A DNA stretch of 19,774 nucleotides. Origin: Halorhodospira sp. (GTDB taxonomy: Bacteria; Pseudomonadota; Gammaproteobacteria; Nitrococcales; Halorhodospiraceae). Below, in pieces: positions 1 through 7,090 of the stretch; position 1 is the stretch's first letter, and each line of letters begins with the position of its first letter. The stretch lies in NCBI GenBank assembly GCA_007121755.1, contig SKJZ01000140.1, positions 1 through 19,774 on the forward strand. Direction: 5' to 3'. The notes under the pieces are model-generated. The model was not told the origin of the DNA and made no database searches. It saw only the letters and a list, made by a program, of their open reading frames with translations. The position numbers and the translations under genes are program-made.

Positions 1-562
1 CAGCCATAAAACGCACGAAAACCGCAATCAGGGCCGCCGAGATAATGAAGTTGACCCAACTGCCGATCAGGTGGAGATCGAAGTCCCCGCCCAGCACCGG
101 ATGCGGTGCCTCCATCGGCATGAAGTGGACCAACAACCAACCGTAGAGGATGACACAAAGCGTTGTGACCATCAGCGCCAATCCCAGCGGCATGGCCACG
201 GCGGCCATCGCGACCGGCACCAGGTAGAGCGAGGCGAAGGGGTTGGACGGCCCACCGGAGAGCGCCAAAAGCAGTGTCAAGGCGACTGCATCGACCATCA
301 GATTGGCGAAGACCTCCATGTTGCCGATCTTCCGCGCCGTGTGTAAACGGAAGTAGGCCACCAGGTTCCACGCCGCGAGCAGTGCGATGGTCCCCATTAG
401 TGGCAGCAACGGCAGAGTCAACCCCATGCCGAAATGCACCACGAGAACCGTGATCGCCTGCCCGGTGACCGCCGACAACCGCATCCATATCAGAATGCGT
501 ATCGTTTGGGCCGGTTCGAAACGGAGTTGCCCCAAAGCGTGAAGGGGCTCCCCCGGAATCAT
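1..562 (-). CDS. regB: RegB/PrrB-type redox sensor histidine kinase, N-terminal part (3' end beyond window)
   Basis: Translating the minus strand from the ATG at 562-560 gives 187 residues with no stop up to the window edge. The product is a hydrophobic protein with about six membrane segments (roughly residues 33-50, 51-72, 87-101, 110-127, 129-148 and 165-185). A loop at residues 103-109 reads GGPSNPF, which fits the GGxxNPF quinone-binding signature of the RegB/PrrB/ActS family between the third and fourth segments. Known RegB proteins sense the ubiquinone pool and a redox cysteine and phosphorylate RegA, which controls photosynthesis, carbon and nitrogen fixation and respiration. The kinase core, redox-active cysteine and catalytic histidine would lie left of position 1 and cannot be checked. 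The gene starts 24 bp after the ArsR-type gene stop, in the same frame. A GTG at 586-584, right after that stop, is an alternative start. A GAGG abuts the chosen ATG, so ribosome-binding spacing is poor. Confidence 0.8.
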   Translation of the reverse strand, partial: MIPGEPLHALGQLRFEPAQTIRILIWMRLSAVTGQAITVLVVHFGMGLTLPLLPLMGTIALLAAWNLVAYFRLHTARKIGNMEVFANLMVDAVALTLLLALSGGPSNPFASLYLVPVAMAAVAMPLGLALMVTTLCVILYGWLLVHFMPMEAPHPVLGGDFDLHLIGSWVNFIISAALIAVFVRFMA

Positions 563-586
563 CCTCGATTGACGCGCGTCCGCCAC

Positions 587-949
587 TCAGCGCTTACCGC
601 AGAACAGCATATAGATCTGTTCCAGGAGCGTCTCGGCCTCGGGGCTGGCGATACGGTAGTAGATCGTCCGGGACTCCCGCCGGGTCGCCACCAGTTCATC
701 CTCGCGCAACCGGGCCAACTGCTGCGACAGTGCCGGCTGGCGCATCCCGAGCAGTTGCTCCAGCTCCCCGACCGACCGTTCGCCGCAAACCAAATGGCAG
801 AGAATCATCAAACGGCGCTCGTTCGCCAGCGTCTTGAGAAACCGCGCCGCTTGCCCGGCGTTGCTCTCCATCTGCTCGAACTGCGGCTTCTCACCGGCGC
901 TCACCTCGGAATCCACCTCGGAACTCATATCCACTGCATCAGTATCCAT
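587..949 (-). CDS. ArsR-family transcriptional repressor, SqrR/BigR/YgaV-like thiol (persulfide) sensor
   Basis: A 120-residue winged-helix protein with the ArsR-type helix-turn-helix and beta wing at about residues 59-100 (SVGELEQLLG, ALSQQLARL, then TRRESRTIYYRI). Two cysteines, C51 in the ILCHL segment and C117 near the C-terminus in LFCG, are 66 residues apart. That is the same spacing as the C41/C107 pair of Rhodobacter SqrR, which forms a tetrasulfide bridge in response to sulfide-derived persulfides. A further cysteine, C55, is present. The metal-binding motif of classical ArsR (ELCVCDL) is absent. The ATG at 949-947 was chosen over the ATG 11 codons upstream because GGAGGA lies about 9 nt before it. 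The gene sits just upstream of the RegB-like kinase and diverges from the YqeC gene. It probably represses its own transcription and sulfide or redox genes. That role is inferred from the family. Confidence 0.85.
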   Translation of the reverse strand: MDTDAVDMSSEVDSEVSAGEKPQFEQMESNAGQAARFLKTLANERRLMILCHLVCGERSVGELEQLLGMRQPALSQQLARLREDELVATRRESRTIYYRIASPEAETLLEQIYMLFCGKR

Positions 950-1130
950 GCGCTCACTTCCTCCAACTGCATTTGCTCCCAAAGTTAACGGTACTGAACC
1001 GGACTCTGGCCAACCCCTTACTGCAATATCACCGTATCATTATGGACGACTTACCCACCGTTGCGGAAGCGAACCCCGGCAAACATCACGCTGCTTGCAT
1101 CCCTCCGATGTAGCGAACAAGCTAGAGGCC

Positions 1131-1889
1131 ATGGCCGAGCAATTGCACAAGCTCCTCCTTGATGACGGGGGAATCGTCTGCTTCGTTGGCGCCGGGGGCA
1201 AGAAGACCGCCATACAACGGATCGCCGCCACCCACCCCGGCCGAATCGCCGTCACCGCCACTGTCTTCACGACGCCGCTGCGCGATATCGGGGACGACGC
1301 CGTGCATCTCGAGGCTCCGTCCGACGACGGCGATTGCGTGCTCCCCGGAGAGCACGCCAATGCCCGTTGCGTCTGTCTGATCGGCACATCCGCGAAGAAG
1401 GGGCGTCGTAGCGGCCTGATGCCTGAGGCTGTCGCCGCCTTCCATCGTAACGGCGGCTTTCACGCCACCCTAGTCAAGGCCGATGGAGCGCGCATGCGGC
1501 CGGTGAAGGCCCCGCAGCCCGGGGAACCGGTTCTGCCTCCGGGAACCGCCCGCGTGGTGGCCCTGTTCAGCGCCGAGGCCCTGGGCCGGGTGCTGACCGA
1601 CGAGAATGCCCACCGGCTGGAGCGCATCCGGGACGTGACCGGCCTCGAGTTGAACGAGCCCTTCGGTCCGAAGCACGCCGTGCGGCTGCTCACCTCGGAA
1701 GACGGGCTCTTCCGAGGCGCGGCGGACGGCACGACGCTGGTGCCGGTGATCAACCAAGTGGAAGGCGCGGAGCGGCTGGCGGCCGCGACCCGCGCCGCCG
1801 AAGAGGCGTTGGCCGCCACCACCCGCTTCCGCCAAGTGGTGTTGACCGCCTTACACGCCAGCGACCCTGTCGTGCGCGTCATTTCGTGA
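1131..1889 (+). CDS. yqeC: YqeC-family protein (putative selenium-dependent hydroxylase accessory protein)
   Basis: A 252-residue protein. A glycine-rich nucleotide-binding-type loop, GAGGKKT, lies at residues 20-26 and is followed by TATVFTTP. A central KADGARMRPVKAP segment and an EPVLPPGTARVV stretch follow, with PVINQVEG further on. This order matches the YqeC family, which is linked by gene neighbourhood to selenium-dependent molybdenum hydroxylases; its biochemical role is not settled. No selD, yqeB, xdh or other selenium gene is visible in the window. The ATG at 1131 puts the loop near the N-terminus as expected. Upstream in-frame ATGs would overlap the divergent ArsR-type gene and are unlikely. 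The ribosome-binding match (AGAGG) is only 2 nt before the ATG. The last 11 bp overlap the 3' end of glpD tail to tail, and no terminator is visible between them. Confidence 0.7.
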   Translation: MAEQLHKLLLDDGGIVCFVGAGGKKTAIQRIAATHPGRIAVTATVFTTPLRDIGDDAVHLEAPSDDGDCVLPGEHANARCVCLIGTSAKKGRRSGLMPEAVAAFHRNGGFHATLVKADGARMRPVKAPQPGEPVLPPGTARVVALFSAEALGRVLTDENAHRLERIRDVTGLELNEPFGPKHAVRLLTSEDGLFRGAADGTTLVPVINQVEGAERLAAATRAAEEALAATTRFRQVVLTALHASDPVVRVIS

Positions 1890-3450
1890 CTTGGTAACGC
1901 GCGGCCAGTTCACAAAACGCCGCCTCCTGCTCTTGGCACCACGCCTCATCCCGGCCCAGCTCGGCGGCGAGCAGACGCGCCGCCGTGCCGGCGCACTCGG
2001 CCGCGGCGGCGGCATCCAGGGTGAGGGCGCGTGTCCGCCGGGCCAACACGTCCTCCACCGTCCGCGCCATCTCGTTACGTGCCGCATGGACCACCTCCGC
2101 CCACCGATACGGCAATCGCGGGTGCATCGGCTCATCCAAGGACGGATCGGCGGCGGCGATCGCGTCCACCTCCGGCGCCGCCGAGCCGTAGAGTGATCCG
2201 GCGGCGTCACCGCCGCCGCTCTCCGGGCAGCCGTACAGGGGCGCCTCCGGAGCGGGTGGCCGCCACGTCAATCCGCTCGCCTTCACGGCACGGTCCACCA
2301 CTTGTTCTGCCATGCTGCGGTAGGTGGTCCACTTGCCGCCGATGACCGTAACCACGCCGGACGGCGCCACCTCGATATGGTGTTCCCGGGAGAGGCTCGC
2401 AGTGGCGCCGCCACCGCCGACCAGCGGGCGCAACCCGGCGAAGGCGGCACGTACGTCGGCCCGCTGCGGTGCTGGATCGAGATAGCGGGCGGCGTGCTCC
2501 AGCAGGTAATCGACCTCTTCGTCGCTGGGCACCGGCTCCGCATCCGCCTCATCCACCGCCATATCGGTCGTGCCCAGCAGCACGCGCTCCGCCCACGGAA
2601 TAGCAAAGAGCACCCGGCCGTCATCGGTACGCGGGATCAGTACCGCTGACTCGCCGGGCAGAAACGACCGGTCGACCACCAAGTGTGTTCCGCGACTAGG
2701 ACGGACCAACGGCCGGTAAGCAGCGTTGTCCATACGGCGCAGCGTATCGCACCAAACGCCGGTGGCATTGATGACCGCCCACGCCGGCACCTCCAGTTCA
2801 TCCCCCGACTCGCGGTCGCGGGCCACCACTCCGACCACCCTGCGGCCGCGGCGGACCCAGCCCTCGACCCGGCAGTGGTTGAGCGCCAACGCGCCCGATT
2901 CAATCGCCGTTGCCGCCAGCACCCACGCCAAACGGGCGTCGTCGAACTGGCCGTCTTCATAGGTGATCCCGCCGCGCAACCCGTCGCCACGCAGAGTCGA
3001 GGCCGCCGCCCCGGCGGCGGCCGGGTCCAGCGTCCCGGGCAGGCGCGGCTCCCCCGCCAGAACACTGTAAAGACCGACACCGGCGGTCATCATCGCCCGG
3101 TCCCAAGGGTGGTAAAAGGGCACGAGGAAGGTCCGGCGCCGCACCACATGGGGCGCGGTACGCAATAATCGGGCACGCTCCGTCAACGCTTCGCGCACTA
3201 AGCCGAGCCGCCCCTGGCGGAGGTAACGGAGGCCGCCGTGGATCAATTTGGTGCTGCGGCTGGAGGTTCCCTGCGCAAAATCCCCGGCCTCCAGCAGCAC
3301 CGTGCGGTAGCCGCGGCGCACCGCCTCCACGGCAGCACCCAGTCCGGTGGCGCCGCCACCGATAATCAGGACATCCCAGGGCTTGGCGGATGGCGCGGTT
3401 CCGCGGCGTAGCTGCTCCAGCAGCGTTTCCCGGCTCCAGCGCCCCGTCAC
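1879..3450 (-). CDS. glpD: Aerobic glycerol-3-phosphate dehydrogenase (FAD-dependent)
   Basis: A 523-residue FAD protein that oxidises sn-glycerol 3-phosphate to dihydroxyacetone phosphate and passes electrons to quinone at the cytoplasmic membrane. The N-terminal dinucleotide-binding fold has IIGGGATGLG (29-38) and an acidic residue, E54, at the end of the second strand. The family signature GTSSRSTKLIHGGLRYL follows at 61-77, and further in are INATGVWCD and a GGKWTTYR segment. A DAO C-terminal domain follows. The GTG at 3450-3448 overlaps the glpK stop codon by three bases in a GTGA junction, so translation is probably coupled. An upstream in-frame ATG would lie inside glpK and add a non-homologous extension. 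Length is near the usual 500-530. The two genes form a glycerol-use unit without glpF or glpR in view. Confidence 0.93.
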   Translation of the reverse strand: MTGRWSRETLLEQLRRGTAPSAKPWDVLIIGGGATGLGAAVEAVRRGYRTVLLEAGDFAQGTSSRSTKLIHGGLRYLRQGRLGLVREALTERARLLRTAPHVVRRRTFLVPFYHPWDRAMMTAGVGLYSVLAGEPRLPGTLDPAAAGAAASTLRGDGLRGGITYEDGQFDDARLAWVLAATAIESGALALNHCRVEGWVRRGRRVVGVVARDRESGDELEVPAWAVINATGVWCDTLRRMDNAAYRPLVRPSRGTHLVVDRSFLPGESAVLIPRTDDGRVLFAIPWAERVLLGTTDMAVDEADAEPVPSDEEVDYLLEHAARYLDPAPQRADVRAAFAGLRPLVGGGGATASLSREHHIEVAPSGVVTVIGGKWTTYRSMAEQVVDRAVKASGLTWRPPAPEAPLYGCPESGGGDAAGSLYGSAAPEVDAIAAADPSLDEPMHPRLPYRWAEVVHAARNEMARTVEDVLARRTRALTLDAAAAAECAGTAARLLAAELGRDEAWCQEQEAAFCELAARYQVTK

Positions 3451-4937
3451 GCCGGGCCCGCCCACCCCCGGGCGCGCTCCACCGCCCGGTGCCATTGGGT
3501 CAGGGACGCCTCCGCCCACTCCTGGTCGGCCGACGGTTCGAAACGCCGGTCGACACGCCACTGCTTGGAGATCTCCTCCTCGTCCCGCCAATACCCGACA
3601 GCCAATCCCGCCAAATAGGCGGCCCCCAGGGCCGTGGTCTCCGCTGTCGCTGGCCGCACGACCGGCACGCCGAGCAGGTCGGCCTGGAGTTGCATCAACA
3701 GGTCGTTACGCACCGCCCCACCGTCGACGCGCAACTCCTCCAGTTGGCGGCCGGCGTCGGCCTCCATGGCGCGCACCACATCGACAATCTGGCAGCCGAT
3801 GGCCTCCAGCGCGGCGCGGGCGATATGGGCCGCCGATGTCCCCCGGGTCAACCCGATCAGGGTTCCCCGCGCATCCGGATCCCACCACGGGGTGCCGAGC
3901 CCGACGAAGGCCGGGACCAGCACCACTCCGCCGCTGTCCGGCACGTCGGCGGCGAGCCGCTCGATTTCGCCGGCGTGGCGAATGATGCCGAGTCCGTCCC
4001 GCAGCCACTGCACCACCGCGCCGGCGATAAAGACGCTCCCCTCCAGCGCGAAGGTGTCCCGCCCCCCGCGGCGCCAAGCAACCGTGGTTAACAGGCCGTT
4101 GGCCGACGCCACCGGCGTCTCGCCGGTATTGAGGAGCACGAACGCGCCGGTGCCGTAGGTGGCCTTGGCCAACCCCGGCCGCGTGCAACACTGGCCAAAG
4201 AGGGCCGACTGTTGATCGCCGGCCACTCCGGCGATCTTCGCCTTACCGGGCAGATCGGGGCAGTCGACGGCGCCGATCTCTTCACTGCTACCGCGGATCT
4301 CGGGGAGCAGGGAGCGGGGGATAGCGAGCGCATCCAGCAGATCGTCGTCCCACATGCCGGTATGGAGATTGAACAGCAGGGTCCGGGAGGCGTTGGTGGC
4401 GTCGGTGGCGTGGACCGCACCGCCGGTGAGCTTCCAGATGAGCCAGGAGTCGACGGTGCCGAAGGCGAGTTCGCCCCGTTCGGCGCGTTCCCGCGCACCG
4501 TCGACGTGGTCGAGCAACCAACGGATCTTGGTGCCGCAAAAGTAGGGATCGAGCAACAGGCCGGTCCGCTCCCGGAACAGCGGCTCCAGCCCTTGCCGCC
4601 GCAACTCCTCGCATAGCGGCGCGGTACGGCGGTCCTGCCAGACGATCGCGTGATGGACGGGCCGGCCGGTACGCCGGTCCCAGAGCATGGTGGTCTCGCG
4701 CTGATTGGTCAGCCCGACGGCAGCGACATCGGGCCAATCGACGCCGGCCCGCAACAAAGCCCGACGCGCGACCGCGGCCTGGGAACTCCAGATCTCTTCA
4801 GGATCGTGCTCCACCCATCCCGGCTGCGGAAACCGCTGGGCGAACTCCTCCTGGGCCACTGCCAGGGTCTCACCGGCTTGATTGAAGACAATCGCCCGCG
4901 AACTGGTGGTCCCTTGGTCCAGCGCCAGTACCGCCAT
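3447..4937 (-). CDS. glpK: Glycerol kinase (FGGY family)
   Basis: A 496-residue FGGY-family sugar kinase, close to the usual 500, that phosphorylates glycerol with ATP to sn-glycerol 3-phosphate for glpD downstream. Seen: the phosphate-binding DQGTTSSR at residues 7-14; NQRETT (79-84), holding the glycerol-contacting Arg-Glu pair; IAGVAGDQQSALFGQ with the catalytic aspartate; TYGTGAFVLLNTG; and the C-terminal VDGGAVRND signature. The loop that binds the inhibitor fructose 1,6-bisphosphate in the E. coli enzyme (GGTR) reads PGKAK here, so feedback inhibition may be altered; this is inference. The ATG lies 17 bp after the rpoS stop, and the likely ribosome site AGGGAG starts at that stop codon, so glpKD probably shares rpoS transcripts. 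Confidence 0.95.
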   Translation of the reverse strand: MAVLALDQGTTSSRAIVFNQAGETLAVAQEEFAQRFPQPGWVEHDPEEIWSSQAAVARRALLRAGVDWPDVAAVGLTNQRETTMLWDRRTGRPVHHAIVWQDRRTAPLCEELRRQGLEPLFRERTGLLLDPYFCGTKIRWLLDHVDGARERAERGELAFGTVDSWLIWKLTGGAVHATDATNASRTLLFNLHTGMWDDDLLDALAIPRSLLPEIRGSSEEIGAVDCPDLPGKAKIAGVAGDQQSALFGQCCTRPGLAKATYGTGAFVLLNTGETPVASANGLLTTVAWRRGGRDTFALEGSVFIAGAVVQWLRDGLGIIRHAGEIERLAADVPDSGGVVLVPAFVGLGTPWWDPDARGTLIGLTRGTSAAHIARAALEAIGCQIVDVVRAMEADAGRQLEELRVDGGAVRNDLLMQLQADLLGVPVVRPATAETTALGAAYLAGLAVGYWRDEEEISKQWRVDRRFEPSADQEWAEASLTQWHRAVERARGWAGPA

Positions 4938-4954
4938 CGGCAGTCACACTCCCT

Positions 4955-5968
4955 TCAGCCGAAAACCGCGTCCTCCGAGAAGCCGGATCGCTCCATGACC
5001 TCCCGCAAGCGTTTCAGGGCGTCGATCTGAATCTGGCGGACCCGCTCACGGGTGACGCCGATCTCGTTGCCCACCTCTTCCAGTGTCGCCCGCTCGTAGC
5101 CGTTGAGGCCGAAGCGCCGCTCAACCACGGCGCGCTGCTTCTCAGTAAGTTCATCCAACCAGTGATGAAGATGCCCCAGTACGTCTCCCTCTTCAAGGGT
5201 CGCGTACGGATCGAGGTTGTTCTCATCGGGTATGGCGTCAAGGAGAATGCGGTCCGCATCCTTGCCGATGGGCACGTCCACCGAGGTGGTGCCTTCGTTC
5301 AACCCCCGCATGCGCCGGATATCCTGGGGATCACGCCCCATGACCGAGGCGATCTCGTCGACCGACGGCTCGTGATCCATGGTCTGGGTGAGCCGGCGTT
5401 GGGTCCGCAGATACTGGTTGATCTCTTTGATCACATGGATCGGCAGCCTGATAGTGCGGGTCTGATTCATAATGGCCCGCTCGATGGTCTGCCGAATCCA
5501 CCAAGTGGCGTAGGTGGAGAAACGGAATCCACGCTCAGGATCGAACTTCTCCACCGCGCGGATCAACCCGAGGTTCCCCTCCTCGATCAAATCGAGGAAC
5601 GCCAGTCCGCGATTCATGTAGCGCCTGGCGATCTTGACCACCAGCCGTAGGTTGCTTTCGATCATCCTCGCGCGCGCCGCGCTGTCGCCGCGCCGAATGC
5701 GCCGGGCGAAATAGACCTCCTCCTGGGCGCTCAGCAACGGGGAATAGCCGATCTCATTGAGATAGAGTTGCGTGGCGTCCAACGAGGGACGGCTATCGTA
5801 GTGCGAGTCGTACCGTGAGGACCCTGCCTCGGCCTCTGTCTCAGCCTCTACCTCCGGAGACTCGGCCTCGTCCACGCCTTCCACGCGATCCAAACCCGTC
5901 CGCTCCGCCAAGCCGTGGTTCTCACCGACATCCACGGTTTCCGTTTCACTCTCCGTTCCGCTGGTCAT
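4955..5968 (-). CDS. rpoS: RNA polymerase sigma factor RpoS (stationary phase / general stress)
   Basis: A 337-residue sigma-70 family protein. Residues 1-62 are an acidic, low-complexity extension with many Glu and Thr-Glu repeats and a YDSHYDS doublet. Then come region 1.2 (DATQLYLNEIGYSPLL, 64-79), region 2 (ESNLRLVVKIARRYMNRGL; EEGNLGLIRAVEKFDPERG; STYATWWIRQTIERA), region 3, and a C-terminal region 4 helix-turn-helix (TLEEVGNEIGVTRERVRQI). The DATQLYLNEIGYSPLL segment and the nlpD-rpoS context identify RpoS rather than RpoD or RpoH. The ATG at 5968-5966 was chosen because GGGGAGG lies 8 nt before it; 30 further upstream codons are open but lack this. RpoS directs core polymerase to stationary-phase and osmotic or oxidative stress promoters. 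A 375-bp gap precedes it, and glpK follows within 17 bp. Confidence 0.96.
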   Translation of the reverse strand: MTSGTESETETVDVGENHGLAERTGLDRVEGVDEAESPEVEAETEAEAGSSRYDSHYDSRPSLDATQLYLNEIGYSPLLSAQEEVYFARRIRRGDSAARARMIESNLRLVVKIARRYMNRGLAFLDLIEEGNLGLIRAVEKFDPERGFRFSTYATWWIRQTIERAIMNQTRTIRLPIHVIKEINQYLRTQRRLTQTMDHEPSVDEIASVMGRDPQDIRRMRGLNEGTTSVDVPIGKDADRILLDAIPDENNLDPYATLEEGDVLGHLHHWLDELTEKQRAVVERRFGLNGYERATLEEVGNEIGVTRERVRQIQIDALKRLREVMERSGFSEDAVFG

Positions 5969-6170
5969 ACCAGATCCTCCCCAGTGAGTAACGATACCTC
6001 CAGACCACGCACGGTGAAGAATCCGGAACCCCGTCGGCCAGTGAACTGCAGTGTCCAAGGCCGCCTCCGCTCTTCCCCGTCGTCAATAGGAAGCCAGCCA
6101 AGCGATGTCGCACACCAAAATCAGACCCATTGTTGGGACTCCACTGCAAAGCGAACGGTTCTCATTTGCC

Positions 6171-6199
6171 ACTATATGGACCATTCCGTTGCACTGCAA
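6171..6199 (-). promoter_or_regulatory. Putative sigma-70-type promoter for rpoS
   Basis: On the minus strand TTGCAG (6199-6194) and TATAGT (6176-6171) are separated by exactly 17 bp. The -10 matches five of six consensus bases, while the -35 matches only the leading TTG. Transcription would start near 6164 and leave an rpoS leader of about 195 nt. An 11-bp palindrome (TTGCA-N-TGCAA, 6189-6199) covers the -35 hexamer and could be an operator. Based on eye inspection only. Confidence 0.35.
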
Positions 6200-6282
6200 T
6201 AGACGAGTAGGGGTGCGCATCACCGGCCACATGGAGCTAAGATTTAACATCCACCGAAGGCCATCACTGTTGTCTACCGCAC

Positions 6283-6299
6283 ATAAGGATAGCCCTTAT
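6283..6299. repeat. Short inverted repeat ATAAGG-N5-CCTTAT downstream of nlpD
   Basis: Two 6-bp arms, ATAAGG and CCTTAT, are perfect inverted copies around five bases. The site lies 45 bp after the nlpD stop and upstream of the proposed rpoS promoter. It could be a regulator-binding site. It is too short, and lacks a T-run, to be a convincing terminator. Confidence 0.3.
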
Positions 6300-6343
6300 A
6301 GCGCATTCGACATGCCGAGCCGGGGTGAGTTGCAGAAGACTCT

Positions 6344-7090
6344 CTATCCGGAGGGGGGGAGGTGCTCAATCGGGTCGGCCGCATCGCCATCGATACGCAA
6401 CTCAAAGTGCAGGCTGGCCCGGTCGGCGCCGGTGGCCCGCCCCATATCGGCGATATGGTCGCCCTTGGCCACACGATCGCCCTCGTCGACCAGAACCCGC
6501 TGGTTATATCCGTAGGCGGTGAGAAAACGCTCATCGTGGCGGATGATGACAAGATTCCCGTAACCCCGCAGGCCGCTGCCGGCATAGACCACCTCCCCGT
6601 CCGCCGCCGCGCGGATGGTGTCCCCCGGCTCCCCGGCGATCTCGATGCCTTGTTTGCCGCCCCCGGCGGCGCCGTCACCGAAGGACCGGACGATCTCTCC
6701 GCGAGCTGGCCAGGCCCAATCGAGCGAGTACGTCGGCGGAGCCTTTGGTGGAGGCGGTTCGGGCGATCGAGACGAAGCCCGGCCCGTCGCCGCGCCACCC
6801 GATCCGGTTGCCGACGCGCGCGCCCCGGGCCGAAAGCCGGCCGGGGGATTCAACACCAACTGCTGCCCCACTTGCAGCCGCTCCGGCGAATCGAGTTCAT
6901 TCCACTCGATAATCCACTCGGGCTTCACCCGATGGCGCCACGCGATGCGGTAGATAGTGTCTCCGGGTTCGACCTCGTAGATATAGATACGGCGGTGTCC
7001 GTCCCGTTCAATGCCGCCGTCCCAAAGTCCGGCGCAACCGGCGAGCCCGACCGCCACCGCCGCGATCACAATAACGAGCCGCGGTGTCAC
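6344..7090 (-). CDS. nlpD: NlpD-like outer-membrane lipoprotein, LysM plus degenerate LytM (M23) domain
   Basis: A 248-residue murein-hydrolase activator. A lipoprotein signal peptide ends in a LAGC lipobox with C19 as the lipidated cysteine; the next residue is Ala, consistent with outer-membrane sorting. A LysM peptidoglycan-binding domain spans about 36-81 (PGDTIYRIAWRH). A Gly/Ser/Pro-rich linker follows, then an M23 domain at about 155-248 (IRAAADGEVVYAGSGLRGYG). The zinc site is degenerate: the usual HxGxD reads QGIEI and the LYAHL motif reads TAYGYN. This is typical of NlpD/EnvC, which activate amidases such as AmiC at the septum rather than cut peptidoglycan. The GTG at 7090-7088 overlaps the yqaA stop in a GTGA junction, with GGTGG about 8 nt upstream; a GTG four codons upstream is an alternative. 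It precedes rpoS, as in most gammaproteobacteria. Confidence 0.88.
   Translation of the reverse strand: MTPRLVIVIAAVAVGLAGCAGLWDGGIERDGHRRIYIYEVEPGDTIYRIAWRHRVKPEWIIEWNELDSPERLQVGQQLVLNPPAGFRPGARASATGSGGAATGRASSRSPEPPPPKAPPTYSLDWAWPARGEIVRSFGDGAAGGGKQGIEIAGEPGDTIRAAADGEVVYAGSGLRGYGNLVIIRHDERFLTAYGYNQRVLVDEGDRVAKGDHIADMGRATGADRASLHFELRIDGDAADPIEHLPPSG

Larger units (their letters stand above)
5969..6343 (-). other. nlpD-rpoS intergenic region, probable rpoS promoter and long leader
   Basis: No convincing gene is present in these 375 bp; short open frames here have no recognisable family or good ribosome site. Base composition is more AT-rich than the flanking genes. On the minus strand it holds, in order after the nlpD stop, an imperfect palindrome (6283-6299), a TTGCA-N-TGCAA palindrome (6189-6199), a plausible promoter (6171-6199) and then about 200 nt of leader ending in the GGGGAGG ribosome site of rpoS. 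In E. coli the main rpoS promoter lies inside nlpD and gives a long leader that is controlled by small RNAs. Here a comparable leader would come from the intergenic region, but no leader structure could be folded by eye with confidence. Confidence 0.6.

Noticed and set aside
587..589. TGA of the ArsR-type gene as a selenocysteine codon, given the nearby YqeC gene
   Set aside because: The product ends at the family's normal C-terminus, no SECIS-like hairpin was identified after it, and a downstream start is present.
434..988. Plus-strand open frame opposite the regB and arsR-type genes
   Set aside because: The minus-strand products have clear family motifs; this frame has none.
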